DNA of 9,598 nt from Actinomycetota bacterium (GCA_019234175.1 JAFALP010000392.1:1-9598), one strand, 5' to 3'. Counted from the stretch's first letter, positions 1 through 6,814 are shown. Numbers and translations: made by a program. Notes: a model not told the origin generated them from the letters alone.

Positions 1-1704
1 TCGGAGGGCGCGGAAGTGCTCTTCCGCGTCGACGACCTCGACATCGACCTTCCCGTGTTCACCACGCGCCCGGACACGCTGTTCGGTGCGACGTTCTTCG
101 TCGTCGCACCCGAGCACCCGTTCGTGGACGCGCACGCGAGCGACGAGGCGAAGGAGTACGCGAAGCACGCAGGTGCAAAGCGGACCGAGGAGCGCGCGGC
201 CGAGACGGAGAAGACCGGCGTCTTCACCGGCCGCTACGCGACGAACCCCGTCAACGGCGAGAAGCTTCCGATCTGGGTTGCCGACTACGTCCTGATGGAT
301 TACGGAACGGGCGCGATCATGGCCGTGCCGGCGCACGACGAGCGCGACGCCGAGTTCGCGGAGACCTTCGATCTCCCGTTCGTCACGGTCATCGACCCGG
401 ACGACAAGCTCGTCAACTCCGGGCAGTTCAACGGCCTGCGCGCCGACGATGCGAAGAAGGCGATCGTCGAGTGGCTGCACGAGGAGGGCCGCGGTGCGTC
501 CGCGGTCTCGTACCGGCTCCGCGACTGGAGCTTCTCCCGGCAGCGGTACTGGGGCTGCCCGATCCCGATCGTCTACTGCGACGCGTGCGGCATCGTCCCC
601 GTCCCCGACGACGAGCTGCCGGTCCTGCTCCCCGACATCGACGACTACCAGCCGAAGGGGAAGGCGCCGCTCGCCTCCAACGAGGAGTGGATCAACGTCG
701 CCTGTCCGAAGTGCGGCGGCGCCGGGCGTCGCGACCCCGACACGATGGACACCTTCGTCGACTCGTCGTGGTACTTCATCCGCTACGTCGACCCGCACAA
801 CGACCACGCGCCGTTCGACCGGCACGTCGTCGACTACTGGCTGCCGGTCAGCCTCTACATCGGCGGCATCGACCACCTCAACGGGCACCTCCTCTATTCG
901 CGCTTCTTCGTGAAGGCGCTCAACGACATGGGGATGCTCGGCTTCCGCGAGCCGTTCGGGCGCCTCTTCCACCAGGGCTGGGTCCAGCTGGGCGGGACGA
1001 AGATGTCGAAGACGAAGGGCAACCTCGTCGGGCCGGAGGACTTCGTGAACGAGTACGGCGCCGACGCCGTGCGCACGTACATCCTCTTCATGGGGCCCGC
1101 CGACCAGGACATGGAGTGGACCGACAAGGGCATCGAGGGGATCGTCCGCTTCCTCCGCCGCCTGTGGCGCGTCGTCCACGAGGTTGCCGAGCGGGCGCCT
1201 GCCGACGGCTCGGGCACGAGCGAGCTCGCGCGCAAGGCGCATCAGACCGTGGCGAAGGTGACCGACGACGTGCTGCGCCGCATCCAGTTCCACACGCCGA
1301 TCTCCGCGGTGATGGAGCTCGTCAACGCCATCTCCGAGGATCCGGCCGCGGAGGACGCACGCTTCGCCACCGAGACCGCCGTCTCGCTCATCCAGCCGTA
1401 CGCGCCGCACCTCGCCGAGGAGCTGTGGGCGGCGCTCGGTCACGAACGGCTGTGGGAGCAGCCGTGGCCGGAGCCCGACCCCGCCGCGCTCGAGCACGAG
1501 ACGTTCGAGCTCGTCGTCCAGGTCAACGGGCGCGTGCGCGACCGGTTCGTCGTCGATGCGGACCTGAGCGAGGACGAGCTCGTCGCGCGCGCGCTCGCCT
1601 CCGAGCGCGTGCAGGCCCATGTCGACGGCGCGACGGTGCGCAAGACGATCGTCGTCCCGGGGAAGCTCGTGAACATCGTCGTGGAAGCCGCGACGGTCGC
1701 GTAA
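1..1704 (+). CDS. leuS: Leucyl-tRNA synthetase, C-terminal 567 residues (5' truncated by window edge)
   Basis: Class I aminoacyl-tRNA synthetase that charges tRNA-Leu with leucine in the cytoplasm. The frame is open from base 1, so the gene continues upstream; bacterial LeuRS is usually 800 to 870 residues, and the HIGH signature is therefore outside the window. Visible in order, numbering from base 1: the CP1 editing-domain threonine-rich motif TTRPDT (residues 21-26) and editing-site block GTGAIMAVPAHDERD (102-116) with its conserved aspartates; the return to the catalytic core at DWSFSRQRYWG (from 175); a zinc-type pair of CxxC motifs (C193/C196 and C235/C238); DTMDTFVDSSWYFIRY; then the catalytic KMSKS-type loop, here KMSKT (334-338); an anticodon-binding helical domain; and the small C-terminal domain ending in VVEAATVA. 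The Thr in the last KMSKS position is a mild substitution. The comEA start lies 25 bases after the TAA stop, so co-transcription is possible. Confidence 0.97.
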   Translation, partial: SEGAEVLFRVDDLDIDLPVFTTRPDTLFGATFFVVAPEHPFVDAHASDEAKEYAKHAGAKRTEERAAETEKTGVFTGRYATNPVNGEKLPIWVADYVLMDYGTGAIMAVPAHDERDAEFAETFDLPFVTVIDPDDKLVNSGQFNGLRADDAKKAIVEWLHEEGRGASAVSYRLRDWSFSRQRYWGCPIPIVYCDACGIVPVPDDELPVLLPDIDDYQPKGKAPLASNEEWINVACPKCGGAGRRDPDTMDTFVDSSWYFIRYVDPHNDHAPFDRHVVDYWLPVSLYIGGIDHLNGHLLYSRFFVKALNDMGMLGFREPFGRLFHQGWVQLGGTKMSKTKGNLVGPEDFVNEYGADAVRTYILFMGPADQDMEWTDKGIEGIVRFLRRLWRVVHEVAERAPADGSGTSELARKAHQTVAKVTDDVLRRIQFHTPISAVMELVNAISEDPAAEDARFATETAVSLIQPYAPHLAEELWAALGHERLWEQPWPEPDPAALEHETFELVVQVNGRVRDRFVVDADLSEDELVARALASERVQAHVDGATVRKTIVVPGKLVNIVVEAATVA

Positions 1705-1711
1705 CGGTTTC

Positions 1712-1728
1712 GCCGCGACGATCGCGGC
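1712..1728 (+). other. Perfect 7-bp hairpin between leuS stop and comEA ATG
   Basis: GCCGCGA (1712-1718), loop CGA, TCGCGGC (1722-1728) form a perfect inverted repeat that ends on the base before the comEA ATG. There is no following T run, so it is not a classical intrinsic terminator. It occupies the place where a Shine-Dalgarno sequence would be, and none is visible. It could pause transcription, stabilise the leuS 3' end, or limit comEA translation. Chance formation is possible in DNA this GC-rich. Confidence 0.4.
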
Positions 1729-2283
1729 ATGGATCACCGCCGCCTCGTCTTCATCGGCGTCGCCGTCGCGGTGGCGGCAGTCCTTCTCGTGCCGCATCTC
1801 TTCGGCGGCAACAGTGCGGCGAAGACGACGTTCGCGCCCATCCGCGACGCGAAGCCCCCGCGCGCCGCGGCGGCGCCGCAGCTCGTGGTCGACGTCGCCG
1901 GCGCCGTCCGCCGGCCGGGCCTCTACCGCCTCGCTCCGGGCACGCGGATCGCCGACGCGGTCGCCGCCGCCGGCGGCACCACCGCGAAGGCCGACTCGAC
2001 GCTCGTGAACCTCGCCGCGCCGCTCGCGGACGGCGAACAGGTGCTCGTGCCTGCACGCGGCGCCGCCGCCGGCGGGGCTCCGTCCCCGACCGCGCCCCTC
2101 GATCTGAACACGGCGAGCGCGGAGCAGCTCGATGCGCTTCCCGGAGTCGGGCCGGCGACGGCGCAGAAGATCGTCGACTACCGCCAACAGCACGGGCCGT
2201 TCCACACCGTCGACGAGCTCGAAGGCGTCCCCGGCATCGGCCCGTCGAAGCTCGCGCAGCTGAAGGGCCTCGTGATTCCCTGA
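1729..2283 (+). CDS. comEA: ComEA-type DNA-binding protein (SLBB plus helix-hairpin-helix)
   Basis: Membrane-anchored double-stranded DNA receptor of the natural-transformation machinery, 184 residues. A short basic N-terminus (MDHRR) is followed by one hydrophobic segment at about residues 6-25, which should anchor the protein with the rest outside the membrane. An Ala/Pro-rich linker leads to an SLBB domain (about 52-108; [15 protein letters not shown], then [10 protein letters not shown] and DGEQVLVP). A second linker leads to a tandem helix-hairpin-helix DNA-binding domain (124-182) with the typical [19 protein letters not shown] and [19 protein letters not shown]. This architecture and length match Gram-positive and actinobacterial ComEA. 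The ATG is the only start that gives the expected basic N-terminus and membrane anchor. The gene is followed by comEC with overlapping ends, the classic com order. Confidence 0.95.
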   Translation: MDHRRLVFIGVAVAVAAVLLVPHLFGGNSAAKTTFAPIRDAKPPRAAAAPQLVVDVAGAVRRPGLYRLAPGTRIADAVAAAGGTTAKADSTLVNLAAPLADGEQVLVPARGAAAGGAPSPTAPLDLNTASAEQLDALPGVGPATAQKIVDYRQQHGPFHTVDELEGVPGIGPSKLAQLKGLVIP

Positions 2284-3722
2284 TCCGGCCGACCGCGTAC
2301 GCGGCCGCGCTCTGCGTCGGGCTCGCGTTCGCGAACGTCGCGCGCTTCTCGCCCGCGCCGGCCGCTCTGGCGCTCGCCTGCGCACAGCCTTCCTGCGCGT
2401 TCGCCGTCGCCGGCTGGTGGTGGGGAAGCCACCGGCTGCACGAGCTCGACCGCAGCGTCCTGCTCGGGCGCGTCGACACCGCGGAGCGCGCTCTGGTGGA
2501 GACGGAGGAGCCGCCGCGCGTCGGCCGATTCGACGTCCGCATGCGTGCCCTCGTGCTCCGCTGGGGGGCGCTTCGCCCGCACGAGCCCGTGCTCCTGCAG
2601 CTCCCGGCCGGGCGTGCGCCGCCGCAGGGAACGAGGCTCTCTCTCGTCGGCATCCTGCGGCCCCCGAGCGGGCCGACCGCCGCGTGGCTCCGCCACCAGG
2701 GCGTGCACGTGGTCCTGCACGTGAAGCAGTGGCGGGTGATCGGCCGCCGAGGCGGCGTCGCCGGCCTCGGTGACGCGGTGCAGCGGTGGCTCGCCGCCGA
2801 CTCCACCGTCGGGCTCCGCGGCGAGCGGCAATCCGTGCTGCGCGCGATCGTGCTCGGCAATGCGCAGGGCATGGACGACTCCCTGCTCGCGCGCTTCCGG
2901 GCCTCCGGCCTCTATCACGTCCTGGCCGTCGACGGCTTGAAGGTGGCGACCGTTGCCGCTGCCGCGCTCGCGCTCGCCCGGTTCGCCGGCATCGCGCGTG
3001 TCGCGGCGGAGCTCGCGGCGCTCGCCGCCGTCGGCGCCTACACGCTCGCGGCCGGGCTCCATCCATCGGTGGTGCGCGCGGCGGTGGCGGCTGCACTCGG
3101 ATCGCTCGCGTGGATGACTGCGCGCGACCGCGACCGCTGGCATGCGCTGCTCGTCGGCGCCCTCGTCCTGCTCGCGTGGAACCCGATGTTCGTCCTCGAC
3201 GCCGGCTTCGAGCTCTCGTTCGCCGCCGTGGCCGCGATCTTCGTCGTCACGCCCCGCGTCGTCCGCGCACTCGCCGGCCATCCGGTGCCGAGGCCGTTCG
3301 CGCAGCTGATCGGCGTCTCGACGGCATGCGGTCTCGCCACGGCGCCCGTGACCTGGTTCCAGTTCCACCAGGTCTCGCTGGTCACCGTCCCGGCGAATGT
3401 CGTCGGCGTGCCCGTCGTCGCTGAGATGCTCGTCCTCGCGCTCATGACGGCTGCGACCGCGCCGGTGGCGCCGCCGCTCGCCCGCGCGCTCGCGCACGTG
3501 AACGGCTGGGGCGCGGCGTTCGTCGCCGGTTGCGCTCGTTTCTTCGGCGGGCTGCCCGGAGCGCAGGTGACGTCGCCCGCCGGCGCCGCTGCGCTCGCAG
3601 CCTGCGCGCTCCTGGTGGCCGCCTATGCTTGGCATCGTGGCGGCGACGGAGCTGAAGCCGGTCTATCTGCTCTCCGGCAGCGACTCGCCGAAGATCGCTC
3701 GCGCCTTGCGCCGCCTCCGTGA
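2280..3722 (+). CDS. comEC: ComEC/Rec2-type DNA uptake channel, lacking the C-terminal beta-lactamase-like domain; probable CTG start
   Basis: Polytopic membrane protein that carries single-stranded DNA into the cytoplasm during transformation, about 480 residues. N-terminal hydrophobic segments with the [12 protein letters not shown] motif are followed by a soluble DUF4131/OB-like region (about 75-150) and then the multi-span Competence domain (about 175-440), with [20 protein letters not shown], the signature loop [10 protein letters not shown] (D218, K221; commonly AVSGLHV or AVSGQNV), [14 protein letters not shown] and [10 protein letters not shown]. Many ComEC proteins are 700 residues or more with a metallo-beta-lactamase domain; here the frame stops soon after the last membrane segment. 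No ATG, GTG or TTG occurs in frame from comEA's end until GTG 2496, which would remove the N-terminal membrane segments. The CTG at 2280 overlaps the comEA TGA as CTGA, with AAGGG at 2263-2267 twelve bases upstream. The last 86 bases overlap holA. Function is confident; the start is inferred. Confidence 0.88.
   Translation: MIRPTAYAAALCVGLAFANVARFSPAPAALALACAQPSCAFAVAGWWWGSHRLHELDRSVLLGRVDTAERALVETEEPPRVGRFDVRMRALVLRWGALRPHEPVLLQLPAGRAPPQGTRLSLVGILRPPSGPTAAWLRHQGVHVVLHVKQWRVIGRRGGVAGLGDAVQRWLAADSTVGLRGERQSVLRAIVLGNAQGMDDSLLARFRASGLYHVLAVDGLKVATVAAAALALARFAGIARVAAELAALAAVGAYTLAAGLHPSVVRAAVAAALGSLAWMTARDRDRWHALLVGALVLLAWNPMFVLDAGFELSFAAVAAIFVVTPRVVRALAGHPVPRPFAQLIGVSTACGLATAPVTWFQFHQVSLVTVPANVVGVPVVAEMLVLALMTAATAPVAPPLARALAHVNGWGAAFVAGCARFFGGLPGAQVTSPAGAAALAACALLVAAYAWHRGGDGAEAGLSALRQRLAEDRSRLAPPP
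3624..3629 (+). promoter_or_regulatory. Candidate -10 box (TATGCT) for leaderless holA transcription
   Basis: TATGCT fits the actinobacterial TANNNT -10 consensus and lies 7 bases before the GTG at 3637, so transcription would begin at or next to the start codon. No -35 hexamer is recognisable. The box is inside the comEC 3' end, so holA could be transcribed independently of the com genes. The same spacing is seen before murJ and the cupin. Confidence 0.42.
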
Positions 3723-4608
3723 CCGCGTCGGGGAGGACGCAATCGAGCATCTCACTGCCCGCGAGGCGAGCGGCGAGGATGCGGTGGCGGCCTGCAACGC
3801 GCTCGGCCTGTTCGTCGACTCCGCACGACTCGTCATCGTCGACGAGGTGCACACGTGGAAGGCGCCCGACGCGAAAGCCGTCGCCGACTATCTCGCGTCA
3901 CATGCGCCGTCGACGGTGCTCGCGCTCGTCGCCGAAGAGATGAAAAAGGACGCCCCACTCGCGAAAGCGGTGGCGAAGGCCGGTGAGCTGCTCACGTACG
4001 ACGTGCCGAAGCGCCGACTGGCCGAGTGGGTGACCGAGCAGTTCTCGCGACTCGGTGCAAAGGCGGACCGCGACGCGTGCCGCGCGCTCGTCGAGGTCGT
4101 CGGCGACGATCTCGACGAGCTGTCGAGCGAGATCGACAAGCTCGCCACCTGGGCGGGCGGCGACACCATCACCGTCGCCACGATCGAGGAGCTCGCCGTC
4201 GGGCGCGCGGAGACGCCGATCTTCTCGCTCACCGACGCGTGGGGAAGACGCGACGTCGGCGCCGTGCTCGCGACGGCCGAGTCCCTTCTCGAACGGTCGC
4301 ATCGCCCGCGCTCGGGCGAGCTCATGCGCATCGTCGCCTCACTCGTCTCGCACGTCGGCCGCGTGCGCCGTTGTCAGCAGCTCGCCGATGAGGGGGTGCG
4401 TCCGCGCGACGCGGCGGCGACGCTGAAGATGCATCCGTTCGCAGCGGAGAAGGCGTTCGCCCAGGCGGCGAACTTCTCTGCGGAGGAGCTCTCGGCGGCG
4501 TTCGTCCGGCTGTCCGAGCTGGACGCGGCGGTGAAGGGCGGCTCGCGCATGCCGAGCGATCTCGAGCTCGACCGGGCGCTCGTGGACATCACGCGGCGCG
4601 CCGCGTAG
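3637..4608 (+). CDS. holA: DNA polymerase III, delta subunit (clamp loader)
   Basis: Delta subunit of the clamp-loader complex, which opens the beta sliding clamp and loads it at primed DNA. From GTG 3637 it is 323 residues, close to the family's usual 320-340. The N-terminus has the typical [11 protein letters not shown], followed by the degenerate AAA-like domain (LFVDSARLVIVDEVHTWK, STVLALVAEEMKKD, YDVPKRRLAEWV), then VVGDDLDELSSEIDKLATW in the middle domain and the helical collar domain ending in DLELDRALVDITRRAA. Two starts are possible: GTG 3637, with TATGCT correctly spaced for a leaderless transcript, or ATG 3625, which has GGTGG at 3614-3618 six bases upstream and adds MLGI. I prefer GTG 3637 because neighbouring genes use the same arrangement. 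Either start overlaps the comEC end. holA next to the com operon and rpsT is a common bacterial order. Its stop is 3 bases from the convergent rpsT stop. Confidence 0.93.
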   Translation: MAATELKPVYLLSGSDSPKIARALRRLRDRVGEDAIEHLTAREASGEDAVAACNALGLFVDSARLVIVDEVHTWKAPDAKAVADYLASHAPSTVLALVAEEMKKDAPLAKAVAKAGELLTYDVPKRRLAEWVTEQFSRLGAKADRDACRALVEVVGDDLDELSSEIDKLATWAGGDTITVATIEELAVGRAETPIFSLTDAWGRRDVGAVLATAESLLERSHRPRSGELMRIVASLVSHVGRVRRCQQLADEGVRPRDAAATLKMHPFAAEKAFAQAANFSAEELSAAFVRLSELDAAVKGGSRMPSDLELDRALVDITRRAA

Positions 4609-4611
4609 GGC

Positions 4612-4857
4612 TTACTTCGAGAGGAGCTTCGCGGCCTGCGCCTTGCGACGGGCGGCGGTGTTCTTGTGCAGCTTGCCGCGGGCGGCGGCCTTGTCGAGCC
4701 AGCTGACGAGCTCGCGGTGCCGCTCCGTCGTGTCGGCGGCGTCCGCCTCCTTGAGGCGGCGCATGAGCGTCTTCGCCGTCGAGCGCCAGCGAAGGTTCTC
4801 GAGGCGCTGGCGGGAGGCCTGGCGGACGCGCTTTTCCTGTTGCTTGATGTTCGGCAA
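4612..4857 (-). CDS. rpsT: 30S ribosomal protein S20, TTG start
   Basis: S20 is a primary 16S rRNA-binding protein that helps assemble the 30S subunit. The 81-residue product begins PNIKQQEKRVRQASRQRLEN after the initiator and ends KLHKNTAARRKAQAAKLLSK, matching the family's basic helical-bundle pattern and usual length of about 82-90. The start is TTG at 4857-4855: S20 proteins begin with M(A/P)NIK, and the only upstream ATG (4908) would add 17 residues unlike the family. UUG is also the start of E. coli rpsT, where it is tied to weak initiation and autoregulation, so the rare start may be functional. No Shine-Dalgarno sequence is visible; a TACCAT box lies 9 bases upstream. The gene is convergent with holA (3-base gap) and divergent from the small ORF at 4915. 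Confidence 0.95.
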   Translation of the reverse strand: MPNIKQQEKRVRQASRQRLENLRWRSTAKTLMRRLKEADAADTTERHRELVSWLDKAAARGKLHKNTAARRKAQAAKLLSK

Positions 4858-4866
4858 AGCGGGCGG

Positions 4867-4872
4867 ATGGTA
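4867..4872 (-). promoter_or_regulatory. Candidate -10 box (TACCAT) for rpsT
   Basis: On the minus strand TACCAT fits TANNNT and lies 9 bases before the rpsT TTG, giving a leaderless or nearly leaderless transcript. No Shine-Dalgarno sequence and no clear -35 box are present in the short gap to the divergent small ORF. Confidence 0.4.
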
Positions 4873-4897
4873 GCAGCGGGCAGGAGAGACCGGGCTC

Positions 4898-4913
4898 GGC
4901 GGGAACACCCGCC
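4898..4913 (+). other. 6-bp hairpin just before the small DRR-repeat ORF
   Basis: GGCGGG (4898-4903), loop AACA, CCCGCC (4908-4913) form a perfect stem ending two bases before the ATG at 4915. An AGGAG at 4882-4886 lies 28 bases upstream of that ATG, too far for normal use; folding the 16-base hairpin out would leave about 12 bases, so the structure could bring the two together. No T run follows. It also lies about 40 bases upstream of rpsT on the other strand. Confidence 0.35.
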
Positions 4914-4914
4914 C

Positions 4915-5055
4915 ATGACCGACAAGGAGCGTCGCACGAGCGACGACCGCCGCACCGGCAAGGACCGCCGGAAGCGGGACGACGGTCCGCCCGGCGGCAA
5001 GGAACGGCGCACGACTGGAGACCGCCGTTCGGGGAAGGACCGCCGGCGCCCCTGA
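4915..5055 (+). CDS. Small highly charged DRR-repeat protein, function unknown
   Basis: A 46-residue ORF from ATG to TGA. I do not recognise a named family. It has no hydrophobic segment and is almost all Arg, Lys, Asp, Glu, Gly, Thr and Ser, so it should be disordered and is probably cytoplasmic. It consists of two imperfect copies of a 16-residue unit, KERRTSDDRRTGKDRR (residues 4-19) and KERRTTGDRRSGKDRR (29-44), identical at 13 of 16 positions and joined by KRDDGPPGG; the period is 25 residues. The three differences are conservative or small (S/T, D/G, T/S), as expected of selection on protein. Such a protein could bind nucleic acid or an acidic partner, but that is guesswork. It is divergent from rpsT and ends 25 bases before murJ. 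Evidence against: it is short, its only Shine-Dalgarno-like AGGAG is distant, and open frames are common at this GC content. Confidence 0.55.
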   Translation: MTDKERRTSDDRRTGKDRRKRDDGPPGGKERRTTGDRRSGKDRRRP

Positions 5056-5068
5056 CAGGCCCGGCTCC

Positions 5069-5074
5069 TATCCT
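5069..5074 (+). promoter_or_regulatory. Candidate -10 box (TATCCT) for leaderless murJ transcription
   Basis: TATCCT fits TANNNT and lies 6 bases before the murJ GTG at 5081, in the 25-base gap after the small ORF. No Shine-Dalgarno sequence is visible before the GTG and no -35 hexamer is recognisable. If real, it would drive the murJ to lepA gene run from a leaderless mRNA. Confidence 0.45.
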
Positions 5075-5080
5075 CAGTCC

Positions 5081-6814
5081 GTGAGCGACGTCGACCGCGA
5101 TCGCGACCTGCGGCGGCTGGAGCGCGACCGCCAACGGCGAGAGCAGGGCCGCCCCGCGTACTTCCAGCGCCCGGAATCCCTCGACCGCTGGCCCCTGCTC
5201 GCGGACATCTCCGAGCAGCCGACGATGGCGCTGCCCATCCCGCCGCACCGCGACGAGGTCGCCGAGCCGGCGCAGCGGCGCGCGGTGTCGGCGGCGATCT
5301 TCGCCGTCGCGACAGGGCTGTCGCGCGTCTTCGGGCTCGTCCGCGAAGTCATCGCGGCGTACTACTTCGGCGCCTCCGGGCGGATCAACGCGTTCACCGT
5401 CGCCTTCCAGGTCCCGAATCTCGTGCGCGCGCTCGTCGCCGACGCAGCGCTGTCGTCGGCCTTCGTCCCGGTCTTCAGCGAGTTGCTGGAGAAGGGCGAG
5501 CGAAAGCGCGCGTGGCGCGTCGCCTCGACGCTCTTCTGGCTCATGTTGCTCGGGCTGACCGCGCTGACCGCGATCTTCGTGCTCGTCGCGCCGTGGGTCA
5601 TCGGCATCTTCGGCAACCCGGGTCACGATCGCGCCCTCGCCGTCGGGCTCTCGCGGGTGCTCTTCCCGATCGTGGCGTTGCTCGGTGTCTCCGGGATCGT
5701 CGTCGGGATCCTCAACAGCTACGACCACTTCACCGTGCCGGCGATCTCGCCGGTCTTCTGGAACCTCGCGATCATCGTCGGGCTCGCCATCGGAGTGCCG
5801 CAGGCGCACTCCACGAATACGAAGCTCTACGTCTACGCGGTCGCGATCCTCGTCGCCACCTTCATCCAGGTGCTCCTTCCGGTGCCGTGGCTCAAGGGTC
5901 GCGACGGACGCCTGCAACTCGTGTTGGACTGGCGCGACCCGGCGGTGAAGCGCGTCTTCGTGCTGATGATCCCCGTCACGCTCGGCCTCGGCCTGATCAA
6001 CGTGAACGCCGTCATCGACACGTTCTTCGCATCGCGATTCGTGAATGCGAATCTCGCCCCCACCGCGATCCAGAAAGCGTTCCTCGTGTACATGCTCCCG
6101 CAGGGGATGTTCTCCGTGGCGATCGCGACCGTGCTGTTCCCGTCGCTCTCGCGCTTCGCGACGCGCGGAGACACGGACGGCTTCCGGACGACGGTCAGCA
6201 CGGGACTCCGACTGATCGCCTTCCTGCTCGTTCCGGCCGCGGTCGTGAGCGCGGTGCTCGCCGAGCCGATCATCAGGATCCTCTTCCAGCACGGCCACTG
6301 GAACCCGGCGAACACGCCGACCGTCGCGGGCGCGCTTGCGGCATTCAGCGCGGGGCTCGTCTTCAACGGGGCGATGCTCATGCTCAACCGCGCGTTCTTC
6401 AGTCTCCAGTCGAACTGGATCCCGACGGTGATCGCGCTCGGCAACCTGTTCCTCAACGCGCTCCTCGACTTCGGGTTCTACCGGCTCGGCGTCTGGGGCA
6501 TACCGCTCGGCACCGCGGTGTGCAACATCGCCGGGTCGTGGGCGCTCCTCGTCCTCCTGCGCCGCCGACTCGGACGGCTGGACGGCGGGGAGACCGCGAG
6601 CACCGTCGCGCGCGTCGTCGCCGTCTCCGCCGTGGTGGCCGTCGTCGCGTACGCGATCTGGAGGCCCCTGGACAGCACGCTCGGCCGGTCGTTCGGAGCG
6701 CAGGTCGTGTCGCTCGGGCTTGCGCTTGCCGCGGCGATCGGCACGTACTTCATCGGCTGCAGGACCTTGCGGGTGCGCGAGCTCGACACGCTCATGAAAC
6801 TCCGCCGAGCGTGA
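5081..6814 (+). CDS. murJ: MurJ/MviN-family lipid II flippase, with charged N-terminal extension
   Basis: Multi-span membrane protein of the MOP exporter superfamily; MurJ flips the peptidoglycan precursor lipid II to the outer face of the cytoplasmic membrane. It has 577 residues, longer than the 500-550 typical of the family. Residues 1 to about 65 form a charged, Arg/Asp/Glu-rich cytoplasmic tail, absent from E. coli MurJ. The MviN core follows: [52 protein letters not shown], then [20 protein letters not shown] and [19 protein letters not shown], with many hydrophobic spans to the C-terminus. Aligned by eye to E. coli MurJ, R18, R24 and R52 correspond to R82, R88 and R116, but D39 corresponds to N103 and R270 to L335. 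GTG 5081 is chosen because TATCCT lies 6 bases upstream; a shorter form beginning later in the tail cannot be excluded. The stop overlaps the next gene as GTGA. Confidence 0.92.
   Translation: MSDVDRDRDLRRLERDRQRREQGRPAYFQRPESLDRWPLLADISEQPTMALPIPPHRDEVAEPAQRRAVSAAIFAVATGLSRVFGLVREVIAAYYFGASGRINAFTVAFQVPNLVRALVADAALSSAFVPVFSELLEKGERKRAWRVASTLFWLMLLGLTALTAIFVLVAPWVIGIFGNPGHDRALAVGLSRVLFPIVALLGVSGIVVGILNSYDHFTVPAISPVFWNLAIIVGLAIGVPQAHSTNTKLYVYAVAILVATFIQVLLPVPWLKGRDGRLQLVLDWRDPAVKRVFVLMIPVTLGLGLINVNAVIDTFFASRFVNANLAPTAIQKAFLVYMLPQGMFSVAIATVLFPSLSRFATRGDTDGFRTTVSTGLRLIAFLLVPAAVVSAVLAEPIIRILFQHGHWNPANTPTVAGALAAFSAGLVFNGAMLMLNRAFFSLQSNWIPTVIALGNLFLNALLDFGFYRLGVWGIPLGTAVCNIAGSWALLVLLRRRLGRLDGGETASTVARVVAVSAVVAVVAYAIWRPLDSTLGRSFGAQVVSLGLALAAAIGTYFIGCRTLRVRELDTLMKLRRA

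Noticed and set aside
1699..1728. Intrinsic terminator after leuS
   Set aside because: The hairpin there has no T run and ends at the comEA start codon, so a standard Rho-independent terminator is not supported.
471..2279. Upstream extension of the comEC frame through leuS and comEA
   Set aside because: The frame is open by chance; its translation there is Arg/Pro/Ala-rich shadow sequence over two certain genes.
2178..3635. 485-residue minus-strand open frame opposite comEC
   Set aside because: Polar repetitive composition with no domain, and ComEC on the plus strand is clearly the coding frame.
4858..4908. ATG at 4908 as the rpsT start
   Set aside because: It adds residues unlike any S20 N-terminus, whereas TTG 4857 gives the expected PNIKQQEKR beginning.
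4666..4914. Longer version of the small DRR ORF starting inside rpsT
   Set aside because: The extra sequence is antisense to S20; only the part after ATG 4915 lies in otherwise free DNA and contains the repeat.
4589..6298. 569-residue minus-strand open frame opposite murJ and across rpsT
   Set aside because: It is antisense to MurJ, overlaps the certain S20 gene in another frame, and has the Arg/Asp/Glu-rich low-complexity composition of GC-rich shadow frames.
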